From Pseudomonadales bacterium (GTDB lineage: Bacteria > Pseudomonadota > Gammaproteobacteria > Pseudomonadales > Porticoccaceae), in assembly GCA_024234435.1 (NCBI GenBank), contig JACKOF010000002.1:372001-436000 (forward strand): a stretch of 64,000 nt of DNA, read 5' to 3'. Shown piece by piece: positions 51,005-60,182 of this stretch (positions are counted from its first letter, which is position 1; each line of letters starts with the position of its first letter). The translations under genes and the position numbers were made by a program. The notes beneath the pieces are model-generated. The model had not been told where the DNA came from. It worked only from the letters and a program-made list of their open reading frames with translations, and ran no database searches.

Positions 51005-52456
51005 ATGAAAAAAATCGTTTTAGGCATTTTCTGCCTGCTTCTTCTTGTTCTGTTTGTTGGTTCGTTTGTGACTGGCCCGGTGGCGCATTCGGCTATTGAA
51101 CAGCAGATTGCCAAAATTAACCGGATGCCCGGGTACCAAGCCGAACTGGTGGAATACAGCGAAAATTGGCGTACAGCGCAAGGCAAGGTACGAGTGGGTT
51201 TCGATTGGGGTCTGTATGCCAATATGTCAGCGGATGATCCTCAATTGCAGAAGAAAATACAACAGATGCCTTCGAGCCTGTTGCTGGATGTCCAGGTAAA
51301 TCATGGGCCGGTTCTGCCTCAGGATGGTTTTGGTATCGGTGTGGCTTATATTGAGATGCGCCCGGATGTATCGAATTACCCGCAGCTACAGGCTTTTCAA
51401 CAAAAGGTCGACATTGATGCGCTGTTTACCTATCAGGCCACTGTCGGGTTGCTGGGCCGTTCTCCGTTTGCTTTTACCTCTCCGGCGTTTGATTGGATCA
51501 ATGAGGAAAACGGCGGCACGCTTAGTTATGGTGGGGCCCGGTTCTCGGGCAGTTATGATGCCCGCTCGCATAACCTGATCATGAATGGTGCACTTGCTCC
51601 GCTCTCGTTTGCCGGTGAAAAAGGCGCCGTGCAGGTGTCTGCCATTGAACTGAGTGGTGATCTGGAACTGGTGAATGATATGGTATCGCTCGGCGAGATG
51701 ACCATGACACTGGCGAATATCACTGTTAACGAACGGCAATCTGTCGGAAATGACAGTCTGGCATCCGTGAATGATTTGGTGGTTCGGTACAGTGGTTCGC
51801 GGGATGGTGACAATACCGTCAAAATGGCTGTGCAGTATGGTATTGGCGAACTGCTTGCCGGTGATGAGCAGTTGGCCGACATGAATGTCCAAATTGTTTT
51901 TGAGCGTCTGGGAGTAGATGCGTTGCAAAAATACTACGATCAGCTTATAGGCCTGTATCAAAATGCTGAAGGTGTGTCAGATTTACAGCAACGGCAGTTG
52001 GCTATGATGTCGGAGCTGGGTCTTGAGTTTCTGAAATATTCTCCCGCGATGCATATTCCGGATATCAGCTTTACCATGAATGACGGCAGGTTTTCGGCAA
52101 ATGCCCGGGTTGATTTTGATGGTCAGGGCGCAGAGATAGTTGCTGCTGATTTGGCAAACCCGCTAATGCTGATGGCCCGTTTGAAGATTGTTGCGGCACT
52201 CAGTTTTGATCAGCAGTTGCTGGAGACCCTTGGTGTGAAAATACTTGCCGATCAGATTAGCGCTCAACTGGTGTCACAGAACCAGCAGATGTCGGAAGAT
52301 GAGGTTAATGAGCTGGCAAAAAGCCAATTGCAGATGGCGCTAACCCAGCAGGTTGATCAGGGTATTATCGTCAGTACCTCTGAGGGTTACCGCGCAGCCT
52401 TTTCTCTGGAGAAAGGGGCGATGCAGTTAAATGGTAAACCGTTCTCGCCTTTCTGA
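51005..52456 (+). CDS. DUF945 (YdgA-like) family protein
   Basis: 483 residues. An N-terminal hydrophobic segment (IVLGIFCLLLLVLFVGSFVTG) acts as anchor or signal, followed by a long beta-rich periplasmic region with DUF945 features (IEQQIAKINRMPGYQAELVEY, WRTAQGKVRV, and late AAFSLEKGAMQLNGKPF). YdgA-type proteins are inner-membrane-anchored periplasmic proteins of unclear function. Confidence 0.82.
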   Translation: MKKIVLGIFCLLLLVLFVGSFVTGPVAHSAIEQQIAKINRMPGYQAELVEYSENWRTAQGKVRVGFDWGLYANMSADDPQLQKKIQQMPSSLLLDVQVNHGPVLPQDGFGIGVAYIEMRPDVSNYPQLQAFQQKVDIDALFTYQATVGLLGRSPFAFTSPAFDWINEENGGTLSYGGARFSGSYDARSHNLIMNGALAPLSFAGEKGAVQVSAIELSGDLELVNDMVSLGEMTMTLANITVNERQSVGNDSLASVNDLVVRYSGSRDGDNTVKMAVQYGIGELLAGDEQLADMNVQIVFERLGVDALQKYYDQLIGLYQNAEGVSDLQQRQLAMMSELGLEFLKYSPAMHIPDISFTMNDGRFSANARVDFDGQGAEIVAADLANPLMLMARLKIVAALSFDQQLLETLGVKILADQISAQLVSQNQQMSEDEVNELAKSQLQMALTQQVDQGIIVSTSEGYRAAFSLEKGAMQLNGKPFSPF

Positions 52457-52556
52457 ATGGACAGGGCAGCGTTTGGTTACTGATTGCAGATATCTGCATT
52501 CTGTTATAAAAAGGAAGCAGGTGTTGTTATTCGTGGCAGTATGCAAGGGGGTTGAG

Positions 52557-52904
52557 ATGAAACAACTGTTGGTAGTGTTGATTGCAGTCCTGTTGCCACT
52601 GACAGGTTTTGCAACTGGAGCGGAATCAGGAGGAGAAGAAATTTTGTGGATTGATGTTCGTACAGCAGAGGAATATAGCGCCGGTCACTTGCCCGGGGCC
52701 ATTAATATAAATTATACCGAAATAACCGTTTTCATCGGAGATCATGCAGAGTCGAAGGAGCGGCCTATCAAGCTGTATTGTGGCACCGGTCGACGTGCAG
52801 GCATCGCCAAGCAGGCTTTAGAAGAAGCCGGTTACCGCAATGTTTCCAACGAGGGCGGGCTGGGTGATGTGATGGCCAAACAGGAACAGCAGCAGCAACA
52901 ATAA
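52557..52904 (+). CDS. Rhodanese-like domain protein, periplasmic
   Basis: From the ATG at 52557 (GGGGG upstream) it has 115 residues. It has a signal peptide (MKQLLVVLIAVLLPLTGFAT) and a single rhodanese domain (WIDVRTAEEYSAGHLPGAIN, active-site loop LYCGTGRRAG with the catalytic Cys), as in PspE. It ends in a glutamine run (QQQQQ). It may transfer sulfane sulfur in the periplasm. Confidence 0.9.
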   Translation: MKQLLVVLIAVLLPLTGFATGAESGGEEILWIDVRTAEEYSAGHLPGAININYTEITVFIGDHAESKERPIKLYCGTGRRAGIAKQALEEAGYRNVSNEGGLGDVMAKQEQQQQQ

Positions 52905-52929
52905 GCGTGTTGTTGGTTCCGGGTGCGGG

Positions 52930-53475
52930 TTATTCGGCCTGCTCGGAAAGGTACTGGTCTTTCAGTTTTACGTAGTTGGCGGGTGAATAGCTGAAAAACT
53001 GCTTTTCTTTCTCGGTAAGTGCCCGCACCTGCTTGGCAGGAGCGCCCACGTAAAGATAGCCGCTTTCCAGGACCTTGCCGGGGGGTACTACGCAGCCTGA
53101 TCCGATGATAACTTCTTTTTCAACCACTGCGCCGTCATTCACGATGGCGCCATTGCCTACCAGAATTCGGTTGTTCAGTGTGCAGCCATGCAATATGGCG
53201 CCGTGACCGATAATCACATCATCCCCAATCGTTAAGGGAAAGCCACCGGGGTTGAATGGCCCATCGTGGGTTATGTGCAGTACAGCATTATCCTGAACGT
53301 TGGAGCGATCGCCGATGCGGATGCTGTGCATATCGCCGCGGATTACGGCGCCAGGCCATACTGAAACATCGTTCCCCAGTACCACATCCCCTATTACAGT
53401 AGCTGCGGGGTCTACGTATACTCTTTCTCCCAAGCTGGGATGGATGCCTTTATAAGGTCGGATATTATTTATCAT
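52930..53475 (-). CDS. Gamma-carbonic anhydrase-like hexapeptide protein (YrdA family)
   Basis: 181 residues forming a left-handed beta-helix: repeated hexapeptides with the metal-site histidines (AVLHITHDG and IGHGAILHGC) and a C-terminal helix (YSPANYVKLKDQYLSE). YrdA proteins bind metal, but carbonic anhydrase activity is proven only for some. It is divergent from yheV. Confidence 0.93.
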   Translation of the reverse strand: MINNIRPYKGIHPSLGERVYVDPAATVIGDVVLGNDVSVWPGAVIRGDMHSIRIGDRSNVQDNAVLHITHDGPFNPGGFPLTIGDDVIIGHGAILHGCTLNNRILVGNGAIVNDGAVVEKEVIIGSGCVVPPGKVLESGYLYVGAPAKQVRALTEKEKQFFSYSPANYVKLKDQYLSEQAE

Positions 53476-53560
53476 GAGATTGCCTGATTCTACTGCGGAT
53501 TATCGAAAGCGGTATAATAGCGATCTTGTCTATTGATCAACAGTCCGGAATTGGTTTTCT

Positions 53561-53797
53561 ATGTTTAAAGCTCAAAAACGATTTGTTGCCGGTGCCGTAT
53601 GCCCCCGTTGTGGGGAGCAGGACAAGCTGGTGATGTTCAGTGATGAGGGGGAAACCTTTCGCGAGTGCGTGGCTTGTGATTTCAGCGAGAAGATGAGGTT
53701 TCAGAAATCGGTTCGTGAGCTGGATACCCGGGTAAATCGGAGTGCAGCAGATCAGTCTGAGGCCAGGCCGGTAAAATTGATTGACCCCGGAGCCTGA
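53561..53797 (+). CDS. yheV: YheV family putative zinc-ribbon protein
   Basis: 78 residues with KRFVAGAVCPRCGEQDKLVMF and RECVACDF, giving two CxxC pairs of a zinc ribbon as in E. coli YheV. The function is unknown. The C-terminal tail is charged and longer than in E. coli. A TATAAT at 53513-53518 may be its -10 element. Confidence 0.9.
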   Translation: MFKAQKRFVAGAVCPRCGEQDKLVMFSDEGETFRECVACDFSEKMRFQKSVRELDTRVNRSAADQSEARPVKLIDPGA

Positions 53798-53831
53798 TGG
53801 CCGCTGGTAAAGACTGGCCGGGTTAATCGTT

Positions 53832-54497
53832 TTAGTGAAAAACCATGCGTGGATTAGCGTTTCGCAGCGTAAGCTGAATGGCCATTGAATCCATCAGGCA
53901 AGGCCATTTCTTCAGTTCTTTTGCCCAGTTGGTTCGGGTTTTTGACAGATGTTGTACCAGCGCATCGCTGGAAAAAAGATCTTCGGTGTACGCCAGATGG
54001 TTAACAATCAGGTGCACAGCCTGATCCAGCTGGTTGGCGAATGGTTCACTGATCAGGTGGTGAATAATCAGGTTGGAGCGGGTCATGTCCATAGGAACCA
54101 GCGGCAGTCCCGAGCTGGCCATAAAGCGATCATTGACCTCCTCTATCAATCGGTGAGCCAGATAGGCTTCATCCATCAGGGCAGTGAGTCCGCTATGCCC
54201 GTTCAGTAATTCGGGTGGCTGGGCAAAAAAATCCGCAGCAACCGCCATGACGGGTTCGGTGTACACGTCAAGCCCTGCATCGGTTGCTATGGCATCTACT
54301 GCATCAACAAACTCCGGCACATGATCAATGTAGTGCGTGATAAAGTTCAGTAAAACAGGCACCACATGCTCTTCAGGCAACTGGATGGCGTGGTGAAGAC
54401 CGCCGGTGCGGGCCTCAAGCAGGCGAGCCAGCTGCCCGGTATTTTTTTCGTGCTGTTTGGCAGAGTTGATGGCGTGACGAATGGTTACTGTGTCCAT
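53832..54497 (-). CDS. Hypothetical protein, unrecognised
   Basis: 221 residues, mostly helical, with no signal peptide, no membrane segment and no motif I can name. It has many histidine/acidic positions (LPEEHVVPVLLNFITHYIDH, DEAYLAHRLIEEVNDRFM, SNLIIHHLISEPFANQLD) but not in a known metal pattern. It is intact, has normal codon use and faces yheV convergently. The upstream gap of about 215 bp leads to coxB. It may be a lineage-specific cytoplasmic protein. Confidence 0.6.
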   Translation of the reverse strand: MDTVTIRHAINSAKQHEKNTGQLARLLEARTGGLHHAIQLPEEHVVPVLLNFITHYIDHVPEFVDAVDAIATDAGLDVYTEPVMAVAADFFAQPPELLNGHSGLTALMDEAYLAHRLIEEVNDRFMASSGLPLVPMDMTRSNLIIHHLISEPFANQLDQAVHLIVNHLAYTEDLFSSDALVQHLSKTRTNWAKELKKWPCLMDSMAIQLTLRNANPRMVFH

Positions 54498-54714
54498 GAT
54501 TAAAACCTAGTAGAGGTTTTCAGAATTGCAAAGAATATCTTGGCAGATGCGTATTTTTGTCACTGAATGATTATTTTTCGGTAAATTTGGCCATTAATAC
54601 ACCTTATTGGGTTGGAGCAAGTGGTCAAACTTCTGTTATACTTCCGCCGCTTTACGACTACCACTTAAGTGGCAGTTACAATAATTAAATAAATCAATAA
54701 ACGGAGATAGGGCG

Positions 54715-55863
54715 ATGTTAAGAAGAGCCAGCCAGCTTTTCGCGTTGCTGCTTGCCCCTGTATTGTCATTATCCCTACCGGGTAATGCCCTTGCAGAAAG
54801 CGGTCAGCGTTGGGCGGTGAATATGCCCCAGGGTGTGACACCTGTTAGTCAGGAGATATACGACATCCACATGATCATTTTCTGGATCTGTGTGGTGATT
54901 GGCGTAATAGTCTTCGCGATAATGTTCTACAGCATGTTTGCTCACCGCAAATCTCGCGGCGCAGTCGCGGCCAACTTCCACGAAAATACCACTGCGGAAA
55001 TAGTCTGGACAATTATCCCGGCGTTGATTCTGGTGGTCATGGCCATTCCGGCGACCAAGGTAATAGTCAATGCTTACGATACGACTGAAGCGGAACTGGA
55101 TATCAAGGTGACCGGTTATCAGTGGAAGTGGCAGTATGAATACCTGGGTGAAGATGTTGCTTTTATGAGCGAGCTGACGACTCCCGAATCCGAAATCTAC
55201 AATACGGCTCCCAAAGGCGAGTTTTATCTGCAGGAAGTTTCCCAGCCACTGGTGATTCCGGCGCGCACCAAGGTTCGTTTTCTGATTACCGCCAAGGATG
55301 TGATTCACTCCTGGTGGGTCGTTGATCTGGGTGTCAAGAAAGATGCGATTCCCGGTTTTATCAATGAAACTTGGGCTTATGTAGAAGAGCCGGGTATTTA
55401 TCGCGGTGAATGTGCGGAGCTCTGTGGTAAAGGTCATGCCTTTATGCCGATTGTGGTAAATGTCGTTGAGCCTGAAGAATACCAGACCTGGATTTCGGAA
55501 AAGAAAGTCGCCGCTGCTGCCGAACGCGAACTGGCCAACAAGACGTTCACCATGGATGAGTTGATGGCTCGTGGTGAAGAGGCTTATAACCGCTCCTGTG
55601 CTGCCTGTCATATGGCTAATGGTGAAGGAATTCCGGGTGTATTCCCGGCTCTTAAAAATAGCCCCATTGCTCTGGGTCCTGTCGAGGGGCATCTGGACGT
55701 TGTGGTTAACGGTGTTGCTGGCACTGCGATGCAGGCGTTTGGTGGACAACTGTCAGAGGTTGATCTGGCCGCCATTATTACCTATGAGCGAAATGCCTGG
55801 GGTAATAATGTGGGTGATCAGGTTCAGCCGATCAACGTTCTTAAATTCAAGCAAGGCCAATAA
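54715..55863 (+). CDS. coxB: Cytochrome c oxidase subunit II with fused cytochrome c domain
   Basis: 382 residues. Signal peptide, two membrane helices (MIIFWICVVIGVIVFAIMFY; IVWTIIPALILVVMAIPATK), and a CuA cupredoxin domain with VIHSWWVVDLG and GECAELCGKGHAFM holding the Cys, His and Met ligands. A C-terminal cytochrome c domain follows with heme motif CAACH near residues 296-300 and a later Met. This is the caa3-like subunit II found in aa3 oxidases of pseudomonads. First gene of the cox operon. Confidence 0.95.
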   Translation: MLRRASQLFALLLAPVLSLSLPGNALAESGQRWAVNMPQGVTPVSQEIYDIHMIIFWICVVIGVIVFAIMFYSMFAHRKSRGAVAANFHENTTAEIVWTIIPALILVVMAIPATKVIVNAYDTTEAELDIKVTGYQWKWQYEYLGEDVAFMSELTTPESEIYNTAPKGEFYLQEVSQPLVIPARTKVRFLITAKDVIHSWWVVDLGVKKDAIPGFINETWAYVEEPGIYRGECAELCGKGHAFMPIVVNVVEPEEYQTWISEKKVAAAAERELANKTFTMDELMARGEEAYNRSCAACHMANGEGIPGVFPALKNSPIALGPVEGHLDVVVNGVAGTAMQAFGGQLSEVDLAAIITYERNAWGNNVGDQVQPINVLKFKQGQ

Positions 55864-55877
55864 GGGAGGATTAAGTC

Positions 55878-57431
55878 ATGGCACACGGTCCCGCTAAAGG
55901 TATTGGCCGCTGGCTCTTTACCACAAATCACAAAGACATCGGTACGCTGTATCTCTGGTTCAGCTTCGCCATGTTTATTCTGGGTGGCTTCTTTGCAATG
56001 GTTATCCGCGCCGAGCTGTTTGCGCCCGGTATGCAAATTGTCAAACCTGAGTTCTTTAACCAGATGACCACCATGCATGGCCTGGTGATGGTGTTTGGCG
56101 CCATTATGCCCGCATTTGTCGGGTTGGCTAACTGGTTGATTCCAATGATGATTGGTGCGCCTGATATGGCGCTGCCGCGCATGAACAATCTGAGCTTCTG
56201 GATATTGCCATTTGCGTTTGCCCTGTTGACAGCAACATTGTTCATGGATGGTGGTGCACCCAACTTCGGTTGGACATTTTATGCACCGCTGTCCACAACG
56301 TACGCGCCGTCAACGGTGAACTACTTTATCTTTGGTGTTCATATCATGGGTGCGTCGTCCATTATGGGTTCCATCAACATCATCGCTACTGTGCTGAATA
56401 TGCGTGCACCGGGCATGACGTTGATGAAAATGCCGATGTTTGTCTGGACCTGGCTGATTACGGCATTCCTGCTGATTGCTGTAATGCCGGTGTTGGCAGG
56501 TGCGGTGACCATGATGCTGATGGATATCAACTTTGGCACCAGCTTCTTTGATGCCGCAGGTGGTGGTGATCCGGTACTGTTCCAGCACGTGTTCTGGTTC
56601 TTTGGTCACCCGGAGGTCTACATCATTATTCTGCCTGCGTTTGGGGTGATTTCTCATATTATTCCGACCTTCAGCCGCAAGCCGTTGTTTGGTTACAGTT
56701 CCATGGTGTATGCAACGGCTTCGATCGCGTTCCTGTCGTTTATTGTCTGGGCGCACCACATGTTTATGGTGGGTATGCCCATTTCCGGTGAGTTGTACTT
56801 CATGTACGCCACAATGCTGATTGCAGTACCCACGGCAGCCAAGGTGTTTAACTGGATCACGACCATGTTCCGCGGATCGCTGACCTTTGAAACTCCGATG
56901 CTGTTTGCTATTGCTTTCGTGATTCTGTTCACCATCGGTGGTTTTACCGGCCTGATGCTGTCAATTGCGCCTGCGGATATTCAGTATCACGACAGCTATT
57001 TTGTGGTGGCGCACTTTCACTATGTAATGGTGGCCGGTGCCGTGTTCTCGGGTACGGCAGCTACTTATTACTGGTTGCCCAAGTGGTGCGGACGGATGTA
57101 CAACGAAGCACTGGGTAAAACGCAGTTCTGGGTTGCATTTATTGGCTTCAATGTCACGTTCTTTCCTCAGCACTTTCTGGGGTTAGCGGGCATGCCTCGC
57201 CGTTACGCTGATTATGCGTTGCAGTTCTCTGACTGGAATATGATCTCCAGTATCGGTGCGTTTATTTACGGTGCGGCACAGCTTTTATTCCTGTTTAACG
57301 TGATTCACACGATCAAGGCAGGCAAGCCGGTTGAAAAAAACAGCCCTTGGGAAGGTGCGGAAGGTCTGGAGTGGGAAGTTCCCTGCCCTGCTCCGTACCA
57401 CACGTTTTCTACACCGCCTGAAGTGAAATAA
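55878..57431 (+). CDS. ctaD: Cytochrome c oxidase subunit I
   Basis: The 517-residue catalytic subunit has heme a, heme a3 and CuB. It shows the His ligands in MTTMHGLVMVFGAIMP, the CuB/K-channel segment FWFFGHPEVYIIILPAFG and YFVVAHFHYVMVAGAVF, plus twelve expected membrane helices. It lies 14 bp after coxB with a good AGGGAGGA ribosome-binding site. Confidence 0.98.
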   Translation: MAHGPAKGIGRWLFTTNHKDIGTLYLWFSFAMFILGGFFAMVIRAELFAPGMQIVKPEFFNQMTTMHGLVMVFGAIMPAFVGLANWLIPMMIGAPDMALPRMNNLSFWILPFAFALLTATLFMDGGAPNFGWTFYAPLSTTYAPSTVNYFIFGVHIMGASSIMGSINIIATVLNMRAPGMTLMKMPMFVWTWLITAFLLIAVMPVLAGAVTMMLMDINFGTSFFDAAGGGDPVLFQHVFWFFGHPEVYIIILPAFGVISHIIPTFSRKPLFGYSSMVYATASIAFLSFIVWAHHMFMVGMPISGELYFMYATMLIAVPTAAKVFNWITTMFRGSLTFETPMLFAIAFVILFTIGGFTGLMLSIAPADIQYHDSYFVVAHFHYVMVAGAVFSGTAATYYWLPKWCGRMYNEALGKTQFWVAFIGFNVTFFPQHFLGLAGMPRRYADYALQFSDWNMISSIGAFIYGAAQLLFLFNVIHTIKAGKPVEKNSPWEGAEGLEWEVPCPAPYHTFSTPPEVK

Positions 57432-57465
57432 GAAGCTAGTGCAAGCGAAGTAAGGACGAGCAGAC

Positions 57466-58020
57466 ATGTCGGCCAACCCGGTTCAAAAGACCTTGGTTAA
57501 ACTACTCTTCGGAGTGGTCGGCATGTTTGTTTTTGCTGTTTTTGTGATGCCCCCGCTTTACGATGTGTTCTGTGAAGTAACGGGCATTGGTGGTAAAACG
57601 GGAGGCCCCTACCAGGTTGTTGAAGCAGGTATTGATGAATCCCGTACCGTCAAAGTGCAGTTTGTCGCGACGAATAACGGGGCTATGCCCTGGGATTTCA
57701 GCCCGGTCATTCATGAGCTAAAAGTTCATCCGGGGGAGCCTGTAGAAACGCGGTTTTTTGCCAAAAACAGAACAGGCAAAGATATGGTTGCCCAGGCGAT
57801 TCCCAGTGTGACGCCTTTCAGTGCCTCGGCGTTTTTCCACAAAACAGAATGTTTCTGCTTTAATCAGCAACCACTGGCTGCCGGTGCAGAAGCGGATTTG
57901 CCATTGGTGTTTATTGTCGACAGGGATTTACCAAAAGCGATCAATACCATTACTTTGTCTTATACACTTTTTGATATAACTGACCGTGCTCAGAGTGCGG
58001 CAGTGGCGAAATTGAATTAA
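57466..58020 (+). CDS. ctaG: Cytochrome c oxidase assembly protein CtaG/Cox11
   Basis: CtaG delivers copper to CuB of subunit I. The 184 residues have an N-terminal anchor (LLFGVVGMFVFAVFVMPPL), a periplasmic domain starting near residue 40, and the copper-binding ECFCFNQQPL motif with a Cys pair. It lies between ctaD and coxC as usual. Confidence 0.96.
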   Translation: MSANPVQKTLVKLLFGVVGMFVFAVFVMPPLYDVFCEVTGIGGKTGGPYQVVEAGIDESRTVKVQFVATNNGAMPWDFSPVIHELKVHPGEPVETRFFAKNRTGKDMVAQAIPSVTPFSASAFFHKTECFCFNQQPLAAGAEADLPLVFIVDRDLPKAINTITLSYTLFDITDRAQSAAVAKLN

Positions 58021-58091
58021 CGATAAAAATTGCCGAACTGCTCAGTGACCAGGTCATGCAAGAGCAGGTGCGGACACAACGGAGAATGATA

Positions 58092-58988
58092 ATGTCAACA
58101 GATAGCAACTATTACGTTCCGGATCAGAGCAAATTGCCTCTGATGGCGGCGTTGGGTTTGGGCCTGATTGCGCTGGGTGCTGGCAGCTGGGTGCAGGGCG
58201 AAAGCGCAACAATATTTCTCGCCGGTCTGGGAATTCTGGTTTTCACGCTTTATGTCTGGTTTAGCACCGTCATTAAAGAGAACCAGGCTGGTATGGCCAA
58301 CGCCCAACTAAAACGATCCTACGTTTGGGGGATGAGCTGGTTCATATTTTCGGAAGTCATGTTTTTTGCGGCTTTCTTTGGTGCGCTATTTTATATTCGC
58401 GTGTTGGTGTTACCTTGGCTGAGCGAAGGTGAAACCAAAGATCTATTGTGGAACGGGTTTGAATCCAGCTGGCCGTTGATGACAACACCGGACCAGATGC
58501 TCAATGGCGAAGCTGCACAGATGGCAGGTCCTGCTGAAAACATGAGTTTTCCTGGCTGGGGCGGTTTGCTTGGCTGGTTGCCGTTGTGGAATACCATTGT
58601 ACTGTTGACCTCCAGTGTCACGGTTCATGCCGCGCATACAGCGCTTAAAAATGATAACCGCAAAGGTTTTAATATCTGGCTTGGGCTTACCGTACTTTTG
58701 GGCGCCATCTTCCTGGTACTTCAGGTTGAAGAATATGTGCATGCCTATTCTCATATGGGGTTGACACTGGAGTCCGGTATTTATGGCACTACCTTCTTTA
58801 TGTTGACCGGCTTTCACGGGGCTCACGTTACCATGGGAACCATTATGCTGTTGATACAGTGGCTGCGTGGTTTGAAAGGCCACTTCAGTCACGACGATGC
58901 GTTTGGCTTTGAGGCGGCATCCTGGTATTGGCACTTTGTGGATGTGGTCTGGGTTGGCCTGTTTATATTTGTCTATGTGCTTGCCTGA
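58092..58988 (+). CDS. coxC: Cytochrome c oxidase subunit III
   Basis: From the ATG at 58092 (GGAG 7 nt upstream) it has 298 residues with seven membrane helices and the typical segments KRSYVWGMSWFIFSEVMFFA, FHGAHVTMGTIMLL and ASWYWHFVDVVWVGLFIFVY. It supports oxygen access and turnover stability of the aa3 core. ATGs at 58056 and 58086 are in frame but less well placed. Confidence 0.96.
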   Translation: MSTDSNYYVPDQSKLPLMAALGLGLIALGAGSWVQGESATIFLAGLGILVFTLYVWFSTVIKENQAGMANAQLKRSYVWGMSWFIFSEVMFFAAFFGALFYIRVLVLPWLSEGETKDLLWNGFESSWPLMTTPDQMLNGEAAQMAGPAENMSFPGWGGLLGWLPLWNTIVLLTSSVTVHAAHTALKNDNRKGFNIWLGLTVLLGAIFLVLQVEEYVHAYSHMGLTLESGIYGTTFFMLTGFHGAHVTMGTIMLLIQWLRGLKGHFSHDDAFGFEAASWYWHFVDVVWVGLFIFVYVLA

Positions 58989-59006
58989 AACATGTTGAGA
59001 TGTAAA

Positions 59007-59046
59007 AAACGGCCAGAGCGTTAAGTTCTGGCCGTTTTCTTCTTTA
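59007..59046 (+). terminator. Rho-independent terminator after coxC
   Basis: AAACGGCCAGA and TCTGGCCGTTT form an 11-bp perfect stem with a 9-nt loop and a T-rich tail, 20 bp after the coxC stop. It ends the structural-subunit operon and may also serve the convergent DUF2909 gene. Confidence 0.93.
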
Positions 59047-59082
59047 GGTGTTCTGGATAAGACGGTTGCTTTCTGCTTGAAA

Positions 59083-59346
59083 TCAAGGCTGCCGTGGCGC
59101 TGTTATCGGGTTAACCCGCTCCGGGTGTAATTGCCGATCCCAAGGAGCCTTGCTGGTAAATTGCCCGGTATAGATGCCGTATGCGACCGTCAGTACCAGC
59201 GCCGCAGCCAGAGTAACACGAACACCAAGAGCATACAGAAGCCGCTTGCGTGGGTTGACTACGTCTTTCATTAAGAAAACCAGACCGCTACTGAGACTGA
59301 TTAATACTCCGATAAACAAGACAACAATCAAAACTTTTAGCCACAT
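59083..59346 (-). CDS. DUF2909 twin-transmembrane protein
   Basis: About 87 residues with two membrane helices (LKVLIVVLFIGVLISLSSGL and VTLAAALVLTVAYGIYTGQF) joined by a charged loop KDVVNPRKRLLYALGVR. This pattern is typical of DUF2909, found beside coxC and surf1 in gammaproteobacteria. I chose the ATG at 59346; a TTG at 59355 is in frame. A role in oxidase assembly is suggested by context only. Confidence 0.85.
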   Translation of the reverse strand: MWLKVLIVVLFIGVLISLSSGLVFLMKDVVNPRKRLLYALGVRVTLAAALVLTVAYGIYTGQFTSKAPWDRQLHPERVNPITAPRQP

Positions 59347-59408
59347 GCCAGACAACCCGTATGTTAGTTGAAAGTGTTAATTTAACCACAGATGGTATCT
59401 GAAACCGA

Positions 59409-60182
59409 ATGCAAAGCTCCCCGGAAACAGCCCGGTTTGAATGGCACTGGAACTGGAAAGTGCTGTTGTTCACGCTTGCCTTCCTGCCGCTGACATTACA
59501 GCTGGGGGTCTGGCAGCTTTCCCGGGCTGAGGAAAAACAGCACATGCTGAATGTTCACCAGCAGCGGGCTGAGGCGCCGCTGGTTGATTTGCGACAGGTA
59601 GCCCCCGAGGGTGATCGTCAGTATTTGCGGGTTAAAGTAGAAGGCCATTACGACAACCGTACGACCCTGCTACTGGATAACAGTGTTCGCCGGGGGGTGC
59701 CCGGATACGAAGTCATTTCTGTTTTCCGTGCAGAGGGTTTGCCCGCCTTGCTTGTGAATCGAGGCTGGATTGCCGCAAATCCAGACAGGAATATTCTTCC
59801 CAGGGTTCCTGTCCGGGAGCAGGCGCTGACGATCAGCGGTTACCTGTATCAGTCACCTGGGCAGCAGTTAATGCTGGGCAGCGATCCCTGGCGTGCAGAC
59901 AAAGCGTTGCAAATCGTTCAGAATGCGGCCCCTGAAATTGCCGCTAACCGGCTTGGTGAGCCTTTGTATGACTACACATTAAGGCTTCATGAAACAGCTC
60001 CCGGTGCATTACAAACAGGCTGGCACGTGGTTAACGTGCAACCCGGCAAGCATCGTGGCTACGCTGTGCAATGGTTTGTGATGGCGGCTGTGTTAGTGCT
60101 GCTAACGGTGAAGGCAAATTCCAATATTGGTGAACTGTGGCGAAAGTGGCGTCACCCCGAGAAACACGGAGACAATCAATGA
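59409..60182 (+). CDS. SURF1 family cytochrome oxidase assembly protein
   Basis: SURF1 proteins help insert heme a into subunit I. The 257 residues have two membrane helices, N-terminal (VLLFTLAFLPLTLQLGVWQL) and C-terminal (YAVQWFVMAAVLVLLTVKAN), around a periplasmic domain with QYLRVKVEGHYDN, LLLDNSVRRGVPGYEVI, LLVNRGWI and the late GYAVQWF motif. It overlaps the next gene by 4 bp. Confidence 0.95.
   Translation: MQSSPETARFEWHWNWKVLLFTLAFLPLTLQLGVWQLSRAEEKQHMLNVHQQRAEAPLVDLRQVAPEGDRQYLRVKVEGHYDNRTTLLLDNSVRRGVPGYEVISVFRAEGLPALLVNRGWIAANPDRNILPRVPVREQALTISGYLYQSPGQQLMLGSDPWRADKALQIVQNAAPEIAANRLGEPLYDYTLRLHETAPGALQTGWHVVNVQPGKHRGYAVQWFVMAAVLVLLTVKANSNIGELWRKWRHPEKHGDNQ

Noticed and set aside
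54775..55749. Minus-strand open frame of 324 codons over coxB.
   Set aside because: Fully antisense to coxB, with no domain and no start signal.
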